Notes under the pieces: generated by a model
The model's database searches: none
Seen by the model: the letters and a program-made list of their open reading frames with translations, nothing else
What the model was told of the DNA's origin: nothing
Made by a program: the position numbers and the translations under genes
From: Steromphala cineraria
Lineage: Eukaryota; Mollusca; Gastropoda; Trochida; Trochidae
Assembly: GCA_916613615.1 (NCBI GenBank)
Contig: OU744736.1
Location: 2,276,330 to 2,340,329 of the forward strand
Length of the DNA: 64,000 nucleotides
Reading direction: 5' to 3'
Shown: piece after piece, positions 24,759-37,430 of the stretch
How the letters are laid out: every line of letters begins with the position of its first letter
Numbering within the stretch: the stretch's first letter is position 1

Positions 24759-25265
24759 TTAAAGAGACACAGAGTATGTTGATAGGATCACATATGTCAA
24801 ATTTTGAAATCGATGTTATTACATCGGGAACCACTAACTGTTACTGAAAATAACAAGTTAAAGGCCAATCAGTACATTAAAGCGAAAATCCGGCCATTCC
24901 AAGTCGGGATTTTGATCGAAAACCGGACAATGTGGCTCGAGTGGCGCGCGCAAATTCGCCAAACGTAATTTTGGAAGCTTGTCATATGCTGACAGGAAGA
25001 TATATTCGATTCGATAGTGTTTATTAGGTATTGTAACTAATAGGTAGATTCATTGGATGCATAATTTGAATAATTTCGAATATTAAACGTATTTGAGATG
25101 TTTTCTTGATTTTTCCATAAAATCAAGCATTTTAGAGATATTATGCATAAATGGATATGTTTGCAAGTCCAGTGATGAGATATGAACTTCAATCAGCATA
25201 TTAGATATTTTGTAGCTTATCAAAACCAAATAAAAATTTAAGAAATATACTCTGTGTCACTTTAA
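24759..25265. mobile_element. TTAA-flanked MITE, family 2
   Basis: TTAA at 24759-24762 and 25262-25265 flank a 499-bp element with inverted ends AGAGACACAGAGTAT and ATACTCTGTGTCACT (one mismatch). The TIR sequence differs from that of the 18826 family although the target site is the same. The interior is non-coding, with a GC-richer patch near 24890-24960 (CGAGTGGCGCGCGCAAATT). Confidence 0.85.
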
Positions 25266-25718
25266 GCTTAATCAGAAAGCACATTACTTCTTGTGGTAGG
25301 GTGTTTAACATTTTGTACTGATGACAATTTCAATTCAATGGATTGCACTGAATTGGGTCAAGATATTGTTTTATTTGTATCCTTTAGGCAACAAGTTTTA
25401 ACATCCCCTAGAGAAATCACTTGGGACCAACATGTTATTGATATCTGAGCAGTAATATGTATAGTACCATTGTCACCTCATCTTATTGAACATATGTGTG
25501 AGAAGTGCTAATGTCATATCATTGGAAAACCTTTAGTGTTTCACCCAATACCTTCAATGGTGCCTCAGAAAGAAGCAAAATAGCAATCACTTGTTGTATC
25601 CTATCTAATACCTGCCTAGAACAATGTTGGTCATACAGAATCTTTGAAAATGTGAATCTATGTCTATTCCTTCATTCTAGTGATTGTTATATTCAGAACC
25701 TGAGGAAATCTTTTTTTT

Positions 25719-25937
25719 ATGCCCTGATTTTATGGGGTATATTGTTTTTCACCTGTCCGTCTGTCCGTTTGTCCACAAAAACTTTAACCTTGGTCATAAC
25801 TTTTGATTGGTCAGAGCTAGGTCTTTGATACTTGACATATGGATCCCTTGTGATGAGACCTTTCAGATGACACCATGACATTTGACCTTGACCTTGACAC
25901 AGCGAGTAGGATGCATCCAGGGGCATTCGTGTTTCAC
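25719..25937 (+). mobile_element. Short non-autonomous element 'C' with terminal hairpin and GTCCGTCTGTCCG box
   Basis: The left end ATGCCCTGATTTTATGGGGT can form a short hairpin. It is followed by TATTGTTTTTCACCTGTCCG, TCTGTCCGTTTGTCC and CAAAAACTTTAACCTTGGTC. The right end is TTGACCTTGACCTTGACAC, then AGGGGCATTCGTGTTTCAC. The outer ends ATGCCC(C)T form a short TIR, and the inner left arm GGGGTATATTGTTTTTCAC is repeated directly at the right end. It shares architecture with elements at 42933 and 55021. Confidence 0.65.
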
Positions 25938-26574
25938 AAGCACATCTTGTTCTTCCTTGCATATGATTCATCATGATATATTGATATTTGCATTACCTGC
26001 ATACCAAATTTCCATCCCATTCTCTAATACCTTTTCTTGAAACTTCATCAAATCATCACATCATACTTGTCAGTTTCTCTGTTAATTTGTTTCTATCATT
26101 GTATTCATGCTTGGCAATTGAAATGTCTTTGAGCTACATGACGCTGTAGGCCTTTTAGATATCTAATATCACAATGTTTGGGACTCATATCACTTGTTTT
26201 GGCAGGTTAGACAGAGCTCTGATATTTGACCTTGTCCTTGGACTACTCATCTTCTTGTCCTTTCCTCTTTCCTGTAATTCTTTGTACTATTGAATGCCTT
26301 TCTCTAATTTTACCAACATTTGCTCTAATGCATTAGATCTTTACCTTGTACTGGCCATTCCTTTTCAGTTCCTGTTCAAAGAAACTAATTCTAAACCTAT
26401 TTTGCCTTATCACATCAATATATACAGGCATCTGGTCATTGGGTTTGTTGTTGAAATTTGATTTTTCAGTTTGATTTGGAAATACTTCAGCATATTTGAT
26501 ATATAAGATGATTGTTGTTTAAGTGTTTCTTATCTAAATGAGTGATTGGATGAGTTGTAGTTTATTATTCAGAC

Positions 26575-27050
26575 ACTGCTAGGTTGCAGGCTTTCTGCCA
26601 ACTTTCCTCTGTACAACAACCATAATCAAGTACCATAAGCACAAAGTATGACAAAGTATAATTGCTTCCCACTATCTGGATTCATGGCTTCCTGCCTTTT
26701 GATAAATTCACCACAACTCACAACAGCAGTGTTGATATCATTTAAAGCAAAAATTAAATAATTCATCAGGAACAAATCTCTTCTATAAATTCAGTCCATC
26801 ATGACAGAAGGATCCAAATCAAAAGTTTAACTGTAAAGTGCAGCCACAGAGGTGTTACATGCTTTCCTCCAACCTTTAGGCTTCCCTTCCTCTGAACAAC
26901 AATCAAAGCCCAATGAGCATACCTCACCTAGTTAGAATAGCACTCATTACTTCCATCCCACTACCTGGATTTATGGCTCCCTCACCATTGATCAACTCAT
27001 CACGCTAAACAAACAGCAGTGTTGACATCAACAGACAATCAAGCCAATCC
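26575..27050. repeat. Diverged ~265-bp tandem duplication
   Basis: Paired words in the same order are: GGCTTTCTGCCAACTTTCCT / TGCTTTCCTCCAACCTTTAG; CTTCCCACTATCTGGATTCA / CTTCCATCCCACTACCTGG; ATGGCTTCCTGCC / ATGGCTCCCTCACC; and AACAGCAGTGTTGATATCA / AACAGCAGTGTTGACATCA. No coding signal; the minus-strand frame at 27005-27199 overlaps one copy and is not supported. Confidence 0.65.
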
Positions 27051-27549
27051 TGCAGTTTGCACATACACAAAGCCTGGCCTTGTCTCCCAGTTTGATTTCC
27101 TACATGCAATATGAGAGAGAGTGTGTGATAGCAGACATTGGCCATGATCAATATGTCATCAGTTGTTGACCGTGACCTTATGCAATGTGGCACGCTCAAG
27201 TGAGATTTTCTCGTTCATTAGCAGTGGCAAGAGTTTGATCAATACCATAGCTATACCCTCGTAGATAAGTCTGTCGGTTAACTCTATATGTAATAGATAA
27301 ACTGCTTCAGGATATACCTTAGTTCTTTTTCATATCAGATTGATGACAAATCTTTGTAGAAGGTTTTGTTAAGGAATACTGACATTGGAGTACCTATAGC
27401 CAGTTGACCATCAAACAGGTAAGCTGTTATACCTAATAGAATATTTAGATATTGGGTTACCAGTAAGTAAAGAAAATCATGTCAATACTGGAACAGAAGT
27501 AGTAAGCCAAAGTGGCCGATGTTAGAAATATGGAGAACTTCTTTGAAAG

Positions 27550-27640
27550 GCATTTTAGAAGTTGTAATGACAATAATACAGGGGATGACAACTTCTTTGT
27601 TCATTGTATACAATGTTTCGACACCGATTCTTGTGTCGTT
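27550..27640 (+). repeat. Dispersed 'GACAACTTCTTTATT' element, copy 3
   Basis: AGAAGTTGTAATGACAATAA is followed by GGGGATGACAACTTCTTTG and then ACAATGTTTCGACACCG, the same order as in copy 1 on the other strand at 23136-23215. The two overlapping open frames starting near 27512 are the translation of this repeat and are not supported as genes. Confidence 0.5.
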
Positions 27641-28139
27641 CTTAAGCATAGGACATTATTTATCAGGTTGGGCAGTTTTGAAGGAAGCTGTGGATCAGAG
27701 TTTTAGCCATGTGAGGACAACTTCTGGACAAGGTGTTTGCCTTTTTTAAGCTTGTATTGTACTTGTGGCTAAATTATAGAATTGGACTTTTCTTACATTT
27801 GACCAATCTTTGTCGATCTTATATTTGATAAACTTTTAAATGTCCTTCATTGACTTCAGATAGATAGATTTCATTAAAGGACATTAAATGGGTCTCAGTC
27901 ATTGCTATTGTTATCATTACTGAATTGTTGCCATTCCTTGGTCTTTTTTGTTTCTTCTCAAACAAGCATTATGTAACACTGTTTTCAAAAGTCAAAACTT
28001 TTGTTCAAAATTATAAATTCTACCATCCTTTAAAGTTGTTTTTGTATAGTCCTGTAATAATTTCCAATCAACAAATATCTTTTGCCTTAAATTGCTAATG
28101 CAAGTTCCATAACGTTTTTTATCTGCTGTTTCATATATA

Positions 28140-28882
28140 TACACAAAGAACTTAGTTAAGCACCCCCCTATGTTTTCAGAAAAAAGCTTCTGCTAATAAA
28201 CCATACAAAGTTCCAGAAAAACAATTACGGTTTTTCAATAGAATGATCATTTAGCAATGTAGAAATGAAAATTTCACTCAATTTACGATTCACTGTCTCT
28301 TGATAACTTATAAATGTTAGTCGTTAGAGCAGTATGAGCCTTCAAAATCACAAAATTATCAAATATCAAATTTCAAAAAAGCTTCCCTAAGAAAAAACTG
28401 GTGACTCTTTAAGATAATGGCTTATCTAAAGGGAGAAGAAGTGTTTGACCCACAAGTCCAACTCAAAGAATCTCAAATTTACTCACAGATTTGAAAAAAT
28501 TCGAAATTTTCTCTATTATGGTTGAAAAAAGTACTGAAAATTCAATGTCCTGCTAGGCTTTTATCGTGCATGATGAAAAAGGTTTCTCTAATGAATGTCA
28601 ACTAGGGATCAAAAATGTTATTTTTGATTGAAAAAATCCAAGGTTTCATGCGTGGTTTCTCACCAAAGACAATAGTTATATTTTGCCAAATTTCAGTGGT
28701 CTCACATTTTTTCTCATATTTTCAATTATTTTGTATTATAAGGATTTTTACGTCAATTAAATAGTACATAAAACGGCAATTGTTATATCTAGAGTTGTCA
28801 ATACATCAAACATATCACAATATTAAAAAAATCCCAATTTCATTTTACAAAATGGGCGGTGCTTAATTAAGTTCTTTGTGTA
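28140..28882. mobile_element. TA-flanked MITE with ~28-bp TIRs
   Basis: The left end, from 28142, is CACAAAGAACTTAGTTAAGC and then ACCCCCC. The right end, to 28880, is the complement: GGGCGGTGCTTAATTAAG then TTCTTTGTG, with only a few mismatches. TA flanks both ends (28140-28141 and 28881-28882), within TATATA tracts. The 739-bp interior is AT-rich with no open frame. TA duplication and CAC ends suit a Tc1/mariner-type non-autonomous element (inference). Confidence 0.87.
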
Positions 28883-29269
28883 TATATGATTCCGTTGTTC
28901 AGCTTTTACCCTTATTCCAGAAGATGTATTTCTGTCTATGTTAGATGTCAGACAAGCAGTTGTGCTCACCAATCACTATCTTCGGAGTTGCTTTATGTTT
29001 CTTTTGTCTCATTAAATGTACCTAGAATTTTGTATGAAAAAACATATACGCCAAGTTGATAATGTTCTTCATTGCTCAATTTGCTCTCCATTGCTCAAAC
29101 TGAACCCTTGTACTTTTTAAGGGAAATGTTGCTCTAAAGACCCCTATTCCATGCACATCTGCTTGCATTTATTACATTGATATTTTATAAAATCTACATA
29201 ATCCATAGAGGTACCAGTATAAAATTATTCCTGCAAAGTCAAATCAACAAGATATATCAAAAGAATATC
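28883..29269. other. Non-coding, nothing recognised
   Basis: AT-rich DNA between the TA-flanked MITE and the next tandem array. No gene or repeat boundary seen. Confidence 0.45.
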
Positions 29270-29720
29270 TGTGTACCTATGTAACTTGAAGAAGCATTAA
29301 GGTATATGGAAGATTATCTGTATATACATACATGTATCTATGTACCTTGAAGAATAAGGATTATGAAGGAATATCTATGTATCTATGTACCTTGAAGAAT
29401 AAGGATTATGAAGGAATATACATGTATCTATGTACCTTGAAGAAGTAATAAGATATACTGTACAATATCTGTGTATTTATGTACCTTGAAGAAACATCAA
29501 GATACACTGTACAATATCTGTGTATTTAGAAGACACAAGAAGATATTTGGAGGAATACCTGTGTATCTATTCGGCATTCATGATTCACGTGCAGGTTCAT
29601 CTAACTTGAACACCTTGGTTTCAGTCTGTAACTATTAAATACCTGTGTATCATGTAGAAGACACAAGAAGATATTTGGAGGAATACCTGTGTATCTATGT
29701 ACATTGAAGAAGCATCAAGA
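29270..29720. repeat. ~55-bp degenerate tandem repeat
   Basis: Units contain ATGTATCTATGTACCTTGAA and GAATAAGGATTATGAAGGAA, or AAGATACACTGTACAATATC. About six copies run from 29270 to 29530. A second module, AAGACACAAGAAGATATTTG followed by GAGGAATACCTGTGTATC, occurs at about 29530 and again at about 29655. Confidence 0.8.
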
Positions 29721-29884
29721 TATACAGCTGAGCATCTCAGTATCAGCGTACCTTGAACAGACAGGCATATTGGCTGCTTTGTGATTGGATGTAAACCACC
29801 TGGGAACCGATAATTACCTCGTAGATTGGGTCGGATACTGTAACAGATGGAGAACTCTTGCCCTCGCCTAGCCCTGTGTTTAGA

Positions 29885-30035
29885 TGCACCATGCTGTGTG
29901 TACACATTGCCACACTAAGCAACACCTTCATACGACCCTGTTTTCGTACACTTTCACTTACAATGTGTGCATATACACGTTTAAAAGCACCTTCAAACAG
30001 AGCTGTTTTCATACACTTTCACTTAAGATGTTTTC
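29885..30035. repeat. ~75-bp tandem duplication
   Basis: AGCAACACCTTCATACGACC then CTGTTTTCGTACACTTTCAC is followed about 70 bp later by AAGCACCTTCAAACAGAGC then TGTTTTCATACACTTTCAC. Three overlapping small frames here are translations of the repeat. Confidence 0.7.
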
Positions 30036-32599
30036 ATATGCAGATGTGATACAGACAAGTAATTAGTCCTTTAGGAATTGTAGCTGACATATAAGATTGA
30101 CAAACATTATGTTTAATTTTATGAACATTTTCACATATGATTATTATTACTTTTATTAACCATACATATTTGTAGCATTATCATAAAGAATGTTTTCTTT
30201 TTTGTGGACTCATTCCTTAGACAAGATAAGGAGTTATAAATTTCCTATGTTACAGTTGCCAAGGTTGTTAGATATGACCTTGGTTCTTGTCTTTCATTTA
30301 TTGAACATAACTCTTCAGATTTATGTCATTTTATCATGAAAGGTGCTATGTGAGCATGCAAGACAACAATGTTGTGGGAATTGCTCATATTGATTGTTGA
30401 CATGGTTTCAAAGGTGTGAATATAAATGGTCTAGAGCACAGCTACATAGGCATTGAAGGTGAGATCAATGAAACATGCTACATTGAACCATCATGTTACG
30501 TATAGATGTATCTCTTGGACTCTTCTACCTTTATTTTCTTTTTCTCTAAATGTGAACTAAGTTTTTTATTATATACATTAGTCTGTCTGTAAAGAAGCAT
30601 AGGAAAACAAGAAAATGTATGTGTGAATACATATGCAATAACATGCACGCCCATATCAAATTCATAAAGAACATTTACACACTACACATGCAGGTTAAGG
30701 TTAAAACTCTGGTATATTTCTCTAATGTAGAAACACGATTTTAAGGCTTTCGTGTTATCATCACATGTAAGCTGATGTACACACATGTAAAATGTATGTA
30801 AATAAGAGATTACTCAATAGACATGAGGTTGCCTTATACACACTTCCTTTTCCAAAAGTTTGGAAGCTATTACGAGTACTGTCATATTTATTCACTATCA
30901 AATCATGGTGTTCTTATAAGCAACGCATGCAGGTTGAAGTTTAAGCTCAGGTTTATGAGAAAAGTAATGTTATGAAGATATTGATGTCTCCCTAAAATGG
31001 CTAGTGTAAACACTCTGAAGGGCATGTCAACAAATCTAGTCTTCATGCTGCTTCTACTGTATATAAAAACTGTTAAGGAATTAACACTGTATCCATACAC
31101 CATCAAATTGATAGTGTTTATATTTATGATGAATCCTGAGGTATACAAACAAGACATTAAGAAGAATTTGATAGTAACATAACAAAAGCAGCATATTTTG
31201 ATGCACATGCACATGCATCGCATGCGTGTTTCATTTACATGTGGTCGACAAAGTACTTATCTTTAGGAGCAACTGAGAAGCAGTTATCAGTTTGTATCTA
31301 AACACTGGATTGAGTGTTAAGCAGTTATGGGAGTCAGAATGGGCATGTATATAATCACAGAGTGCAAGGTGTTTCTTCTTGTCATCAAACCAGATAACTA
31401 AACCTGATCAAATGTGTAACTTCCTTCTTCTGCCAACGTAAAAATACAAATATATTTTAAGAAATATGCAAATTTAAACAAAAAATGAGATTTACATTGC
31501 TGTACATTGGCCACTTATAATGGTTTGGTTCAATTGTCATCTTTTGGTGGTTTCTTCTTAACAGAAAACTGGCGTATCTTGAAGGAACTGCTAGATCTAG
31601 ACTGCCAAGAAGGCAGAGTAAAGACGCCAAGATGGCTTGATAGTTCTTGTTTATGGTGTACACACTTGTCTACGTTCTGAAATTAGGCAGAAACTGCTGC
31701 ATTGAAGGTAATGGGCTCGTTAGTACAGTTGACACGAGAATAATTAGTGTAATTTAGCTTATGTCATTCTGCAATTTCTCTGCTTTGGTTTTATGTATTT
31801 GCTAATAGCTTGTCAGAAAGTTTAATTCAGTATGGTGTCACGGATCTGGTTTTCTGTTGGAAGTGATCACAGAATAGCAGGAAGTTTTGAAGATTGATTT
31901 AATAGTTTGTATTGTTTATTTGCAATTCAATCTGAATTCTGTATTTGTCTCTTGCTAGTGTACTTAGACTTTAGTGTACTCTGTGGGACCTCATAACCAA
32001 TGATGCCACTGAACAAAATGACTTGATTAAATAAGCATTAGAGAGGTATTTGGCTGCAATGATTTCAAAGGCACAGAAAAGATGTATACATTATCGTTTA
32101 CATACTAAAAAATGACTTTGAATAATGATATTTGGTTTTATTAAAGCATTGAAAGTGAAAGATATTTATAAAAGTAATTTGCCATTTTAAAAAAGTAATT
32201 AATGCAATTCTTTGTAGGAAATTTAGAAATTTAGAAATTTATAAATGGAATTCTTTGGAAAAAATATTTTCGGAGTCAAATCTTTTTTTTGTGAGAATAC
32301 ATGATGTTTAAGAGTATATGCTTACTTGATTCAAAGGCAAGATTAATGTTGTGTTAATTTCTTCACTGTTTTCATAAGAAGCTGATTGCTGCAAGTGAAG
32401 AGTAATTAGAACACTTGTAAGAAATGCTTATTTTGTGCGAAAGGAGATGGAAGTTTGCCAGTTTCCTGTCTCAGCTGCTTTAAAGTAAACTGCAGTCGGT
32501 CTATTTTAATCAGCACCTGAGATCTGTATGCTAAATACATGCAGTGACAGTCGTTGAACCTTAACTACGCTTGCAGAATCTACTGGCTGCTATATTCTA
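30036..32599. other. AT-rich putative intron with a faint ~240-bp duplication
   Basis: ACATGCAGGTTAAGGTTAAA (about 30685) and GCATGCAGGTTGAAGTTTAA (about 30927) with similar flanks suggest an old duplication. Opposite-strand chance frames around 30903-31223 overlap each other. No gene is supported. Confidence 0.45.
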
Positions 32600-32895
32600 A
32601 GTGAGGTGAGGTGAGGGGATTTGGAGTATAACGCTACTTTAAGAGTATTCACTTATATTACGGCTGCTAGTATCATTGCAGGCTGAAAGCCTGCAACACT
32701 ATTGTGGCTTATGCATTGTGATAAAACCTGCAATCATCAGCTGGAACAACCCAACCATGGGCGGTACTTTGCTGAAATAAAAAGTGTAGCATTTCATCCA
32801 AACCTTACTGCATGTACTGCAGACAAAGTTGCCTAGCCCATGGTGGGATTCAAATCCCAGACCTCTTGATTTGAAGCTGAACACCAATGAGTTTT
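32600..32895. mobile_element. SINE/MITE-like dispersed element with reversed tRNA-like B box
   Basis: The left part is GGATTTGGAGTATAACGCT then ACTTTAAGAGTATTCACTT and ATTACGGCTG, a motif I associate with a repeat widespread in mollusc genomes. The right part, GGTGGGATTCAAATCCCAGA, is on the minus strand a tRNA-type B box (GGGATTTGAATCCCACC), inside a tRNA-like context that begins TTGGTGTTCAGCTTCAAATC. A perfect 9-bp-stem hairpin, TTGCAGGCT-GAA-AGCCTGCAA, lies at 32676-32696. Exact boundaries and family name are not certain; the small minus-strand open frame here is part of the element. Confidence 0.55.
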
Positions 32896-33184
32896 CCTGT
32901 CCCCAATTCCAATGAAAGTTTGAGATTTGTTTTCTGATGCAGTGCTTATAGTGGTACCTCTGGTCCTAAGCCCCTTGTCCCTCAAAGTTTCCTTTCTGAT
33001 TTAAAATGAGCTGTTGACTGTCCACTCTAATCACATTTCAGTGAAATCTTTCACAAAGCTGACAGAGTCTGCTGGCTGTTAATCCTGAAGAGAGTCCTAA
33101 AGCTATTTTCTGATGAAGTGGTTATAGTATTCTCAGATTAATTTTCATCAATAAATTGTCCAAGTATAGACAAAGTATATATAA

Positions 33185-33300
33185 ATAATAATAATAATAA
33201 TAATATGGATAATTGTATTGCGCTACATCCAGGTACTAATATCTGTTCATGGCGCTTAAAGAGAAAAATATATAAAGAGATTTAAAAACATAGGGACGAG
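33185..33300 (-). mobile_element. LINE 3' tail fragment with (ATT)n
   Basis: On the minus strand, TTTAAGCGCCATGAACAG, then GGATGTAGCGCAATACAA, then an (ATT)n run (plus-strand (AAT)n at about 33186-33204). This has the same layout as the LINE end at 20972-21060 but a different sequence, so it is probably another family of the same type. No reverse transcriptase is left. Confidence 0.65.
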
Positions 33301-36300
33301 GGACTAGGCTGGAGAAATATTTAACAATATGCAAGCCTGAAAAAGACCTATAGAATGTCATGACTGACTATAGGCCTAGCCAAACCTTCTCAGTTGATAC
33401 AAATTTGTCTTTGTTTCAAGATTAAAGATATATTGTCAAGCTTATACATGTATTAGTTATTAAATGGGATATGAGGACACTAACACATCTTTAAACTTTC
33501 TATGATAAAATAAAATGCCAACTATTTTTTCTTACTGACCTTATATCAATATTGAACATGGAAATTTGAGACAGTCAAAGTAACTTAGGGGGAGATCAAA
33601 TAGGAAGAATTGGTTTGCATGACATAAAAAAGAAAAAGATCATCAAAAACAGCGGAACAATGAATGTGTGCAGCTTTATTATAAAACCCTGATCCCAAAC
33701 CATAGAAGGTAATACCTGAAAGTTCATTAATTCTTATCATAACAGAGCATAGGCACTGCTGTGTCATGAAATATTACAGCAGCTCTCTTGGCTAATCAGC
33801 TGATGTGCTGATATCAATTGTATATGATGCAATGTTGATACTTTTGTGTTGATTTTTAGTTCAGATGTTCATTATCTGTGCATTACTTATGTTGATGATT
33901 CATCAATGTTCTTGAGTGCCGTTAAAAACAGAGAGGTGATTAATTTCTTTCAATGTCCATTATCTAGCAACATCTGTCCTTTAGGAAATACATTATCTAG
34001 AAGCACCTAATTCAAATCATTCAAATGAGACATACAAGAACATAATCCAAAGAAAGTCAAGGACAAAACATTTGATGAAACATTTGATCCAGAGCATGGC
34101 TTATTCAGATGTAATAAGATATATTTTCAAATAATGGGAAAAAATATTCAATTGAAGACATTTAAATGAGACTTGTAAAACAAAACCCTAAGAAAATTTG
34201 CTGTTCAGTGCCCCGGAGGCAAAGCTTTCAACCAAGTGGGACGTTTTTCAGATGTAATATGATCAGTTCTTGAAGTGGACTTCTTCAACTTAGGAGAGAA
34301 TGAGATGACATTGCTCCAGAATATGATTGTGCTTGTAGACTCTTATTCTAAAGGGACAAAGAACATTTCTGTGCTATCAAGAGTGAAACATACCTATGAT
34401 GTAGAACACTCTTGGAGCTGAAGAAGGTTGTTCAGATGGAATATCGTTTGATGAAGGTTTAAATGAAAATGATACATTATTATAATGAAATCTGTAGCCA
34501 TTATCCACATATTATAAGTGGTCGCTGTAGATGTCAGAGTTTTATTAAAATTGCAGATTGAAAATAAAACATTGAAAATAAAACTTCCTACAAGTTTGAA
34601 TAGTCTAGTAAGTTTTGTCAATAAGTCTTAAATTTACATAATTATTATAAATGCAGGATTTTTTGTATCAGGTTGATTTAAGTAGAACTACAACCTTTTC
34701 TCACAGAGGGCCAAACGATAACAGGAAGGCAGTTAATTACATCTTTCTCTGTAAAAGAACACATGACATTGTCTTTCTAGTGATACATTTGTCTTTCTAG
34801 TGATACATTCTCCTTATAAAGTGTGTTAGTGAACATCACTCTTTAACTTTTCTCTTGACTCCTGACAGCTGGCTGTCTCCAAATGTGTTTTAGGAAGGAG
34901 ATAATTAGGGAGATAGGGCCAGAAACAAATAAGACGTCTACACGGAAAAGTTCATGTGTTTTGCTCCACACTTACAATCTGTAGGAGTATTGATTCTAGT
35001 ACATGTATTTATAGCGTCTGTTTTCCACCATTCCAGAATTCGATTACGGTATCAAATTAAGGGAATAATGTTACTATGTGTCCCACTTTTTTGTAAATTC
35101 AAAGAAACCTTTGCACTGTGGTCGAGAAGAAAGGGGACTCAACACAGGTGAATCAGTGCTTGATTCATGCTGTGTGTTCAAATCAAAAACAAATTTCATC
35201 TAAATATTTATAGATTCATTTACATATAGTGTTTCCCTTATTGACTCTTGACAATTATCATGACTTGAATAACTAATACACTTATCCTGAAGTGAAGTTT
35301 ATTTACTATCTTATCATTTTTATTCTTGTGTTGATCCAATTAAATAATCAATAATACTCCAATATCTTCTTACCTGTAATTATTATTTTGATAATTTTAA
35401 TGTTAAGGTTTGCCTTTGTTATCAATCAATTTTGAATTGTTTTCAAGATATTCATAACAGACACGTTTCTCCACTATGTAAGTGACTTTTAGTTCCAAGC
35501 TTGTGTCCTCACATTCCCTCAGACCCTATTTTAAGATGAGGAGAATATATTGATCCCGATGTTGCGAGTACATATTGATGTTGCGTCGCTGAAACTGCTG
35601 TTACCGCTGTTGCCGATGCACCATGCTCTTGCATTCAGATCCTAACCAGCACTTTGTGGTCATCAGCATCGTCGCCGCCATCCCAAACTCCCGACCAATT
35701 ACCGCTGATTTATTGTATCGGGTTAGGAGATAGCTTATTCAACGATTTGCTATTTTATCAGAAGAACCTGACCCCCATTATTCAAGATTTGTCCTTATTT
35801 GCCCATTTTGTCCTCATCTAACCATTATGTCAGTGATAATGTGCCGCCAATATTGTCCTGAAATATCCATTATCTGCAATTTATCGCAAGCTGCTGTTCG
35901 GAGGAAAGTGTTTGATGTTTCTCATGGGTTATATCATTTAACATTGCCCAGTTGATCAATCTCCTCTTGTATCAACAGAGATGTAGATTTGACGTTGATT
36001 TGATTCTTTTGTCCTTAAGTTCATTGCACAAGAAGAAACTACCACAGAAGTGAAGTATTGATATATGTGAAGATATGTTTTGTGTAAGACCTTCTTTGAA
36101 CTGAATCCTGTTTTTTTAATTCCTTAATGGGAGGAGGATTTTAGAAAGCATTTATGGTTGTGACGATGACACATTTTAAGCAATTTATTGGCAAGAGTAT
36201 TATGAAGAAATAAAATGAGGGGAAAAAGAAATATTTTACTTCTAAAAATTACATTAAATTTGAATGAAATAAATACTGTGACTCAAACAACAAAGCCACA

Positions 36301-36969
36301 TGCCAACCTTAATAAAATTAATAGCGGATATTTGGGACAAATTGTACAGTGTCGTAAATCATTCTATTATGTTGTCTTCTGTCGAAATATTTGTGCTGTA
36401 TCAGTAATATCTTGTCAAAATAATTTCATTCGATGCTCACATTATGGTGATTTAGATTGCCATGCAATCAACAGTCAAAGTTTGCCCATAATGGGTTATG
36501 GAATGCACATATACAGTAAGATTTCTAAGATTTATGTCTTGTTAAAAAACCTCCATTGTGACACAATGGATAATCATTCTGATTGAGCTCACTGCAATGT
36601 AGACCTTCAATTTCTACCGCTCACCTGGGGTAGGTATTATAACTCATCATACCAGCCTCATTTAAAACAAAGTTTAATGTGCTCGGAAAATAGATGTGTG
36701 AGACCGATTGATTGGTGGTATTTTAGAACCTCCATTACAATGAGGTACCAAGTAGTGGACATCATTGCAAACATCTCTAGTATTCTGGTATTTTATAATA
36801 AATTTTGATAAGAAACAGATCTATCAATATCATCTTGGTATACAATCCATAAAACCCTTCAAGAAATGATGGTGTCAAAATCCAAATGAAAAAGTGAAAC
36901 TGAATCAGCTCTTTTAGATTATTGTAAGACGTCTTCAGTTGTTTTTTAATATCTTGAACAACCTGAAAC
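33301..36969. other. AT-rich putative intron, no gene recognised
   Basis: A short direct repeat of TTGTCTTTCTAGTGATACAT lies at about 34769-34810. A less AT-rich patch at 35550-35730, with GCTGTTACCGCTGTTGCCG and TCATCAGCATCGTCGCCGCC, has no long frame or splice pair and may be a regulatory patch or chance. The 123-codon frame at 36215-36586 has AT-rich codons and no splice support, so I do not call it. Confidence 0.45.
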
Positions 36970-37430
36970 TCCATTCTATAAGTAGAACATGTTTTTTTTA
37001 CAACACTTGAATATCTTGTGACTATTCACTGAAAAGAGCAATTAGATAAACGCAAGTCATCTTTTTTTAGTGTTTTTAGCTACCTAATTACAAGACGATC
37101 ACTGGTAATTATTGAGCACTAGAGACCCTTATGACATCTTTATGAAATTATGTTATCAAACCATCAACAGGCCACACTTACAATTTTCAGAATATATTAT
37201 TTGTGTTCTTTTACCTTTTTATTATTCACACAGCCTGGATGATCCATTACATAAATGTAAGACATCTTTTTGTATCGTGTTTAAGTACCTCGAAAAGAAA
37301 ATTCCAATAACTACTGACAATATTTTTTATTTAAAATTATCAATTCACACAGCCTGAATAAATCATTAGATAACGTAAATGTAAGACATATTTTCCATGT
37401 ATCTGAATACCTTGTGACAATACAATCCAG
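36970..37430. repeat. Degenerate 120-210-bp repeats ahead of the exon
   Basis: Words ATTAGATAAACGCAAGTCAT (about 37039), ATTACATAAATGTAAGACAT (about 37247) and TAACGTAAATGTAAGACATA (about 37370), each followed by a T-rich tract and a variant of TGTATCTGAATACCTTGTGAC, mark three diverged units. The open frame at 37112-37357 lies inside them. Confidence 0.55.

Noticed and set aside
36215..36586. 123-residue frame starting MRGKRNILLL
   Set aside because: AT-rich codons, no GC3 bias, no consensus splice sites, and no recognised motif; compatible with chance.
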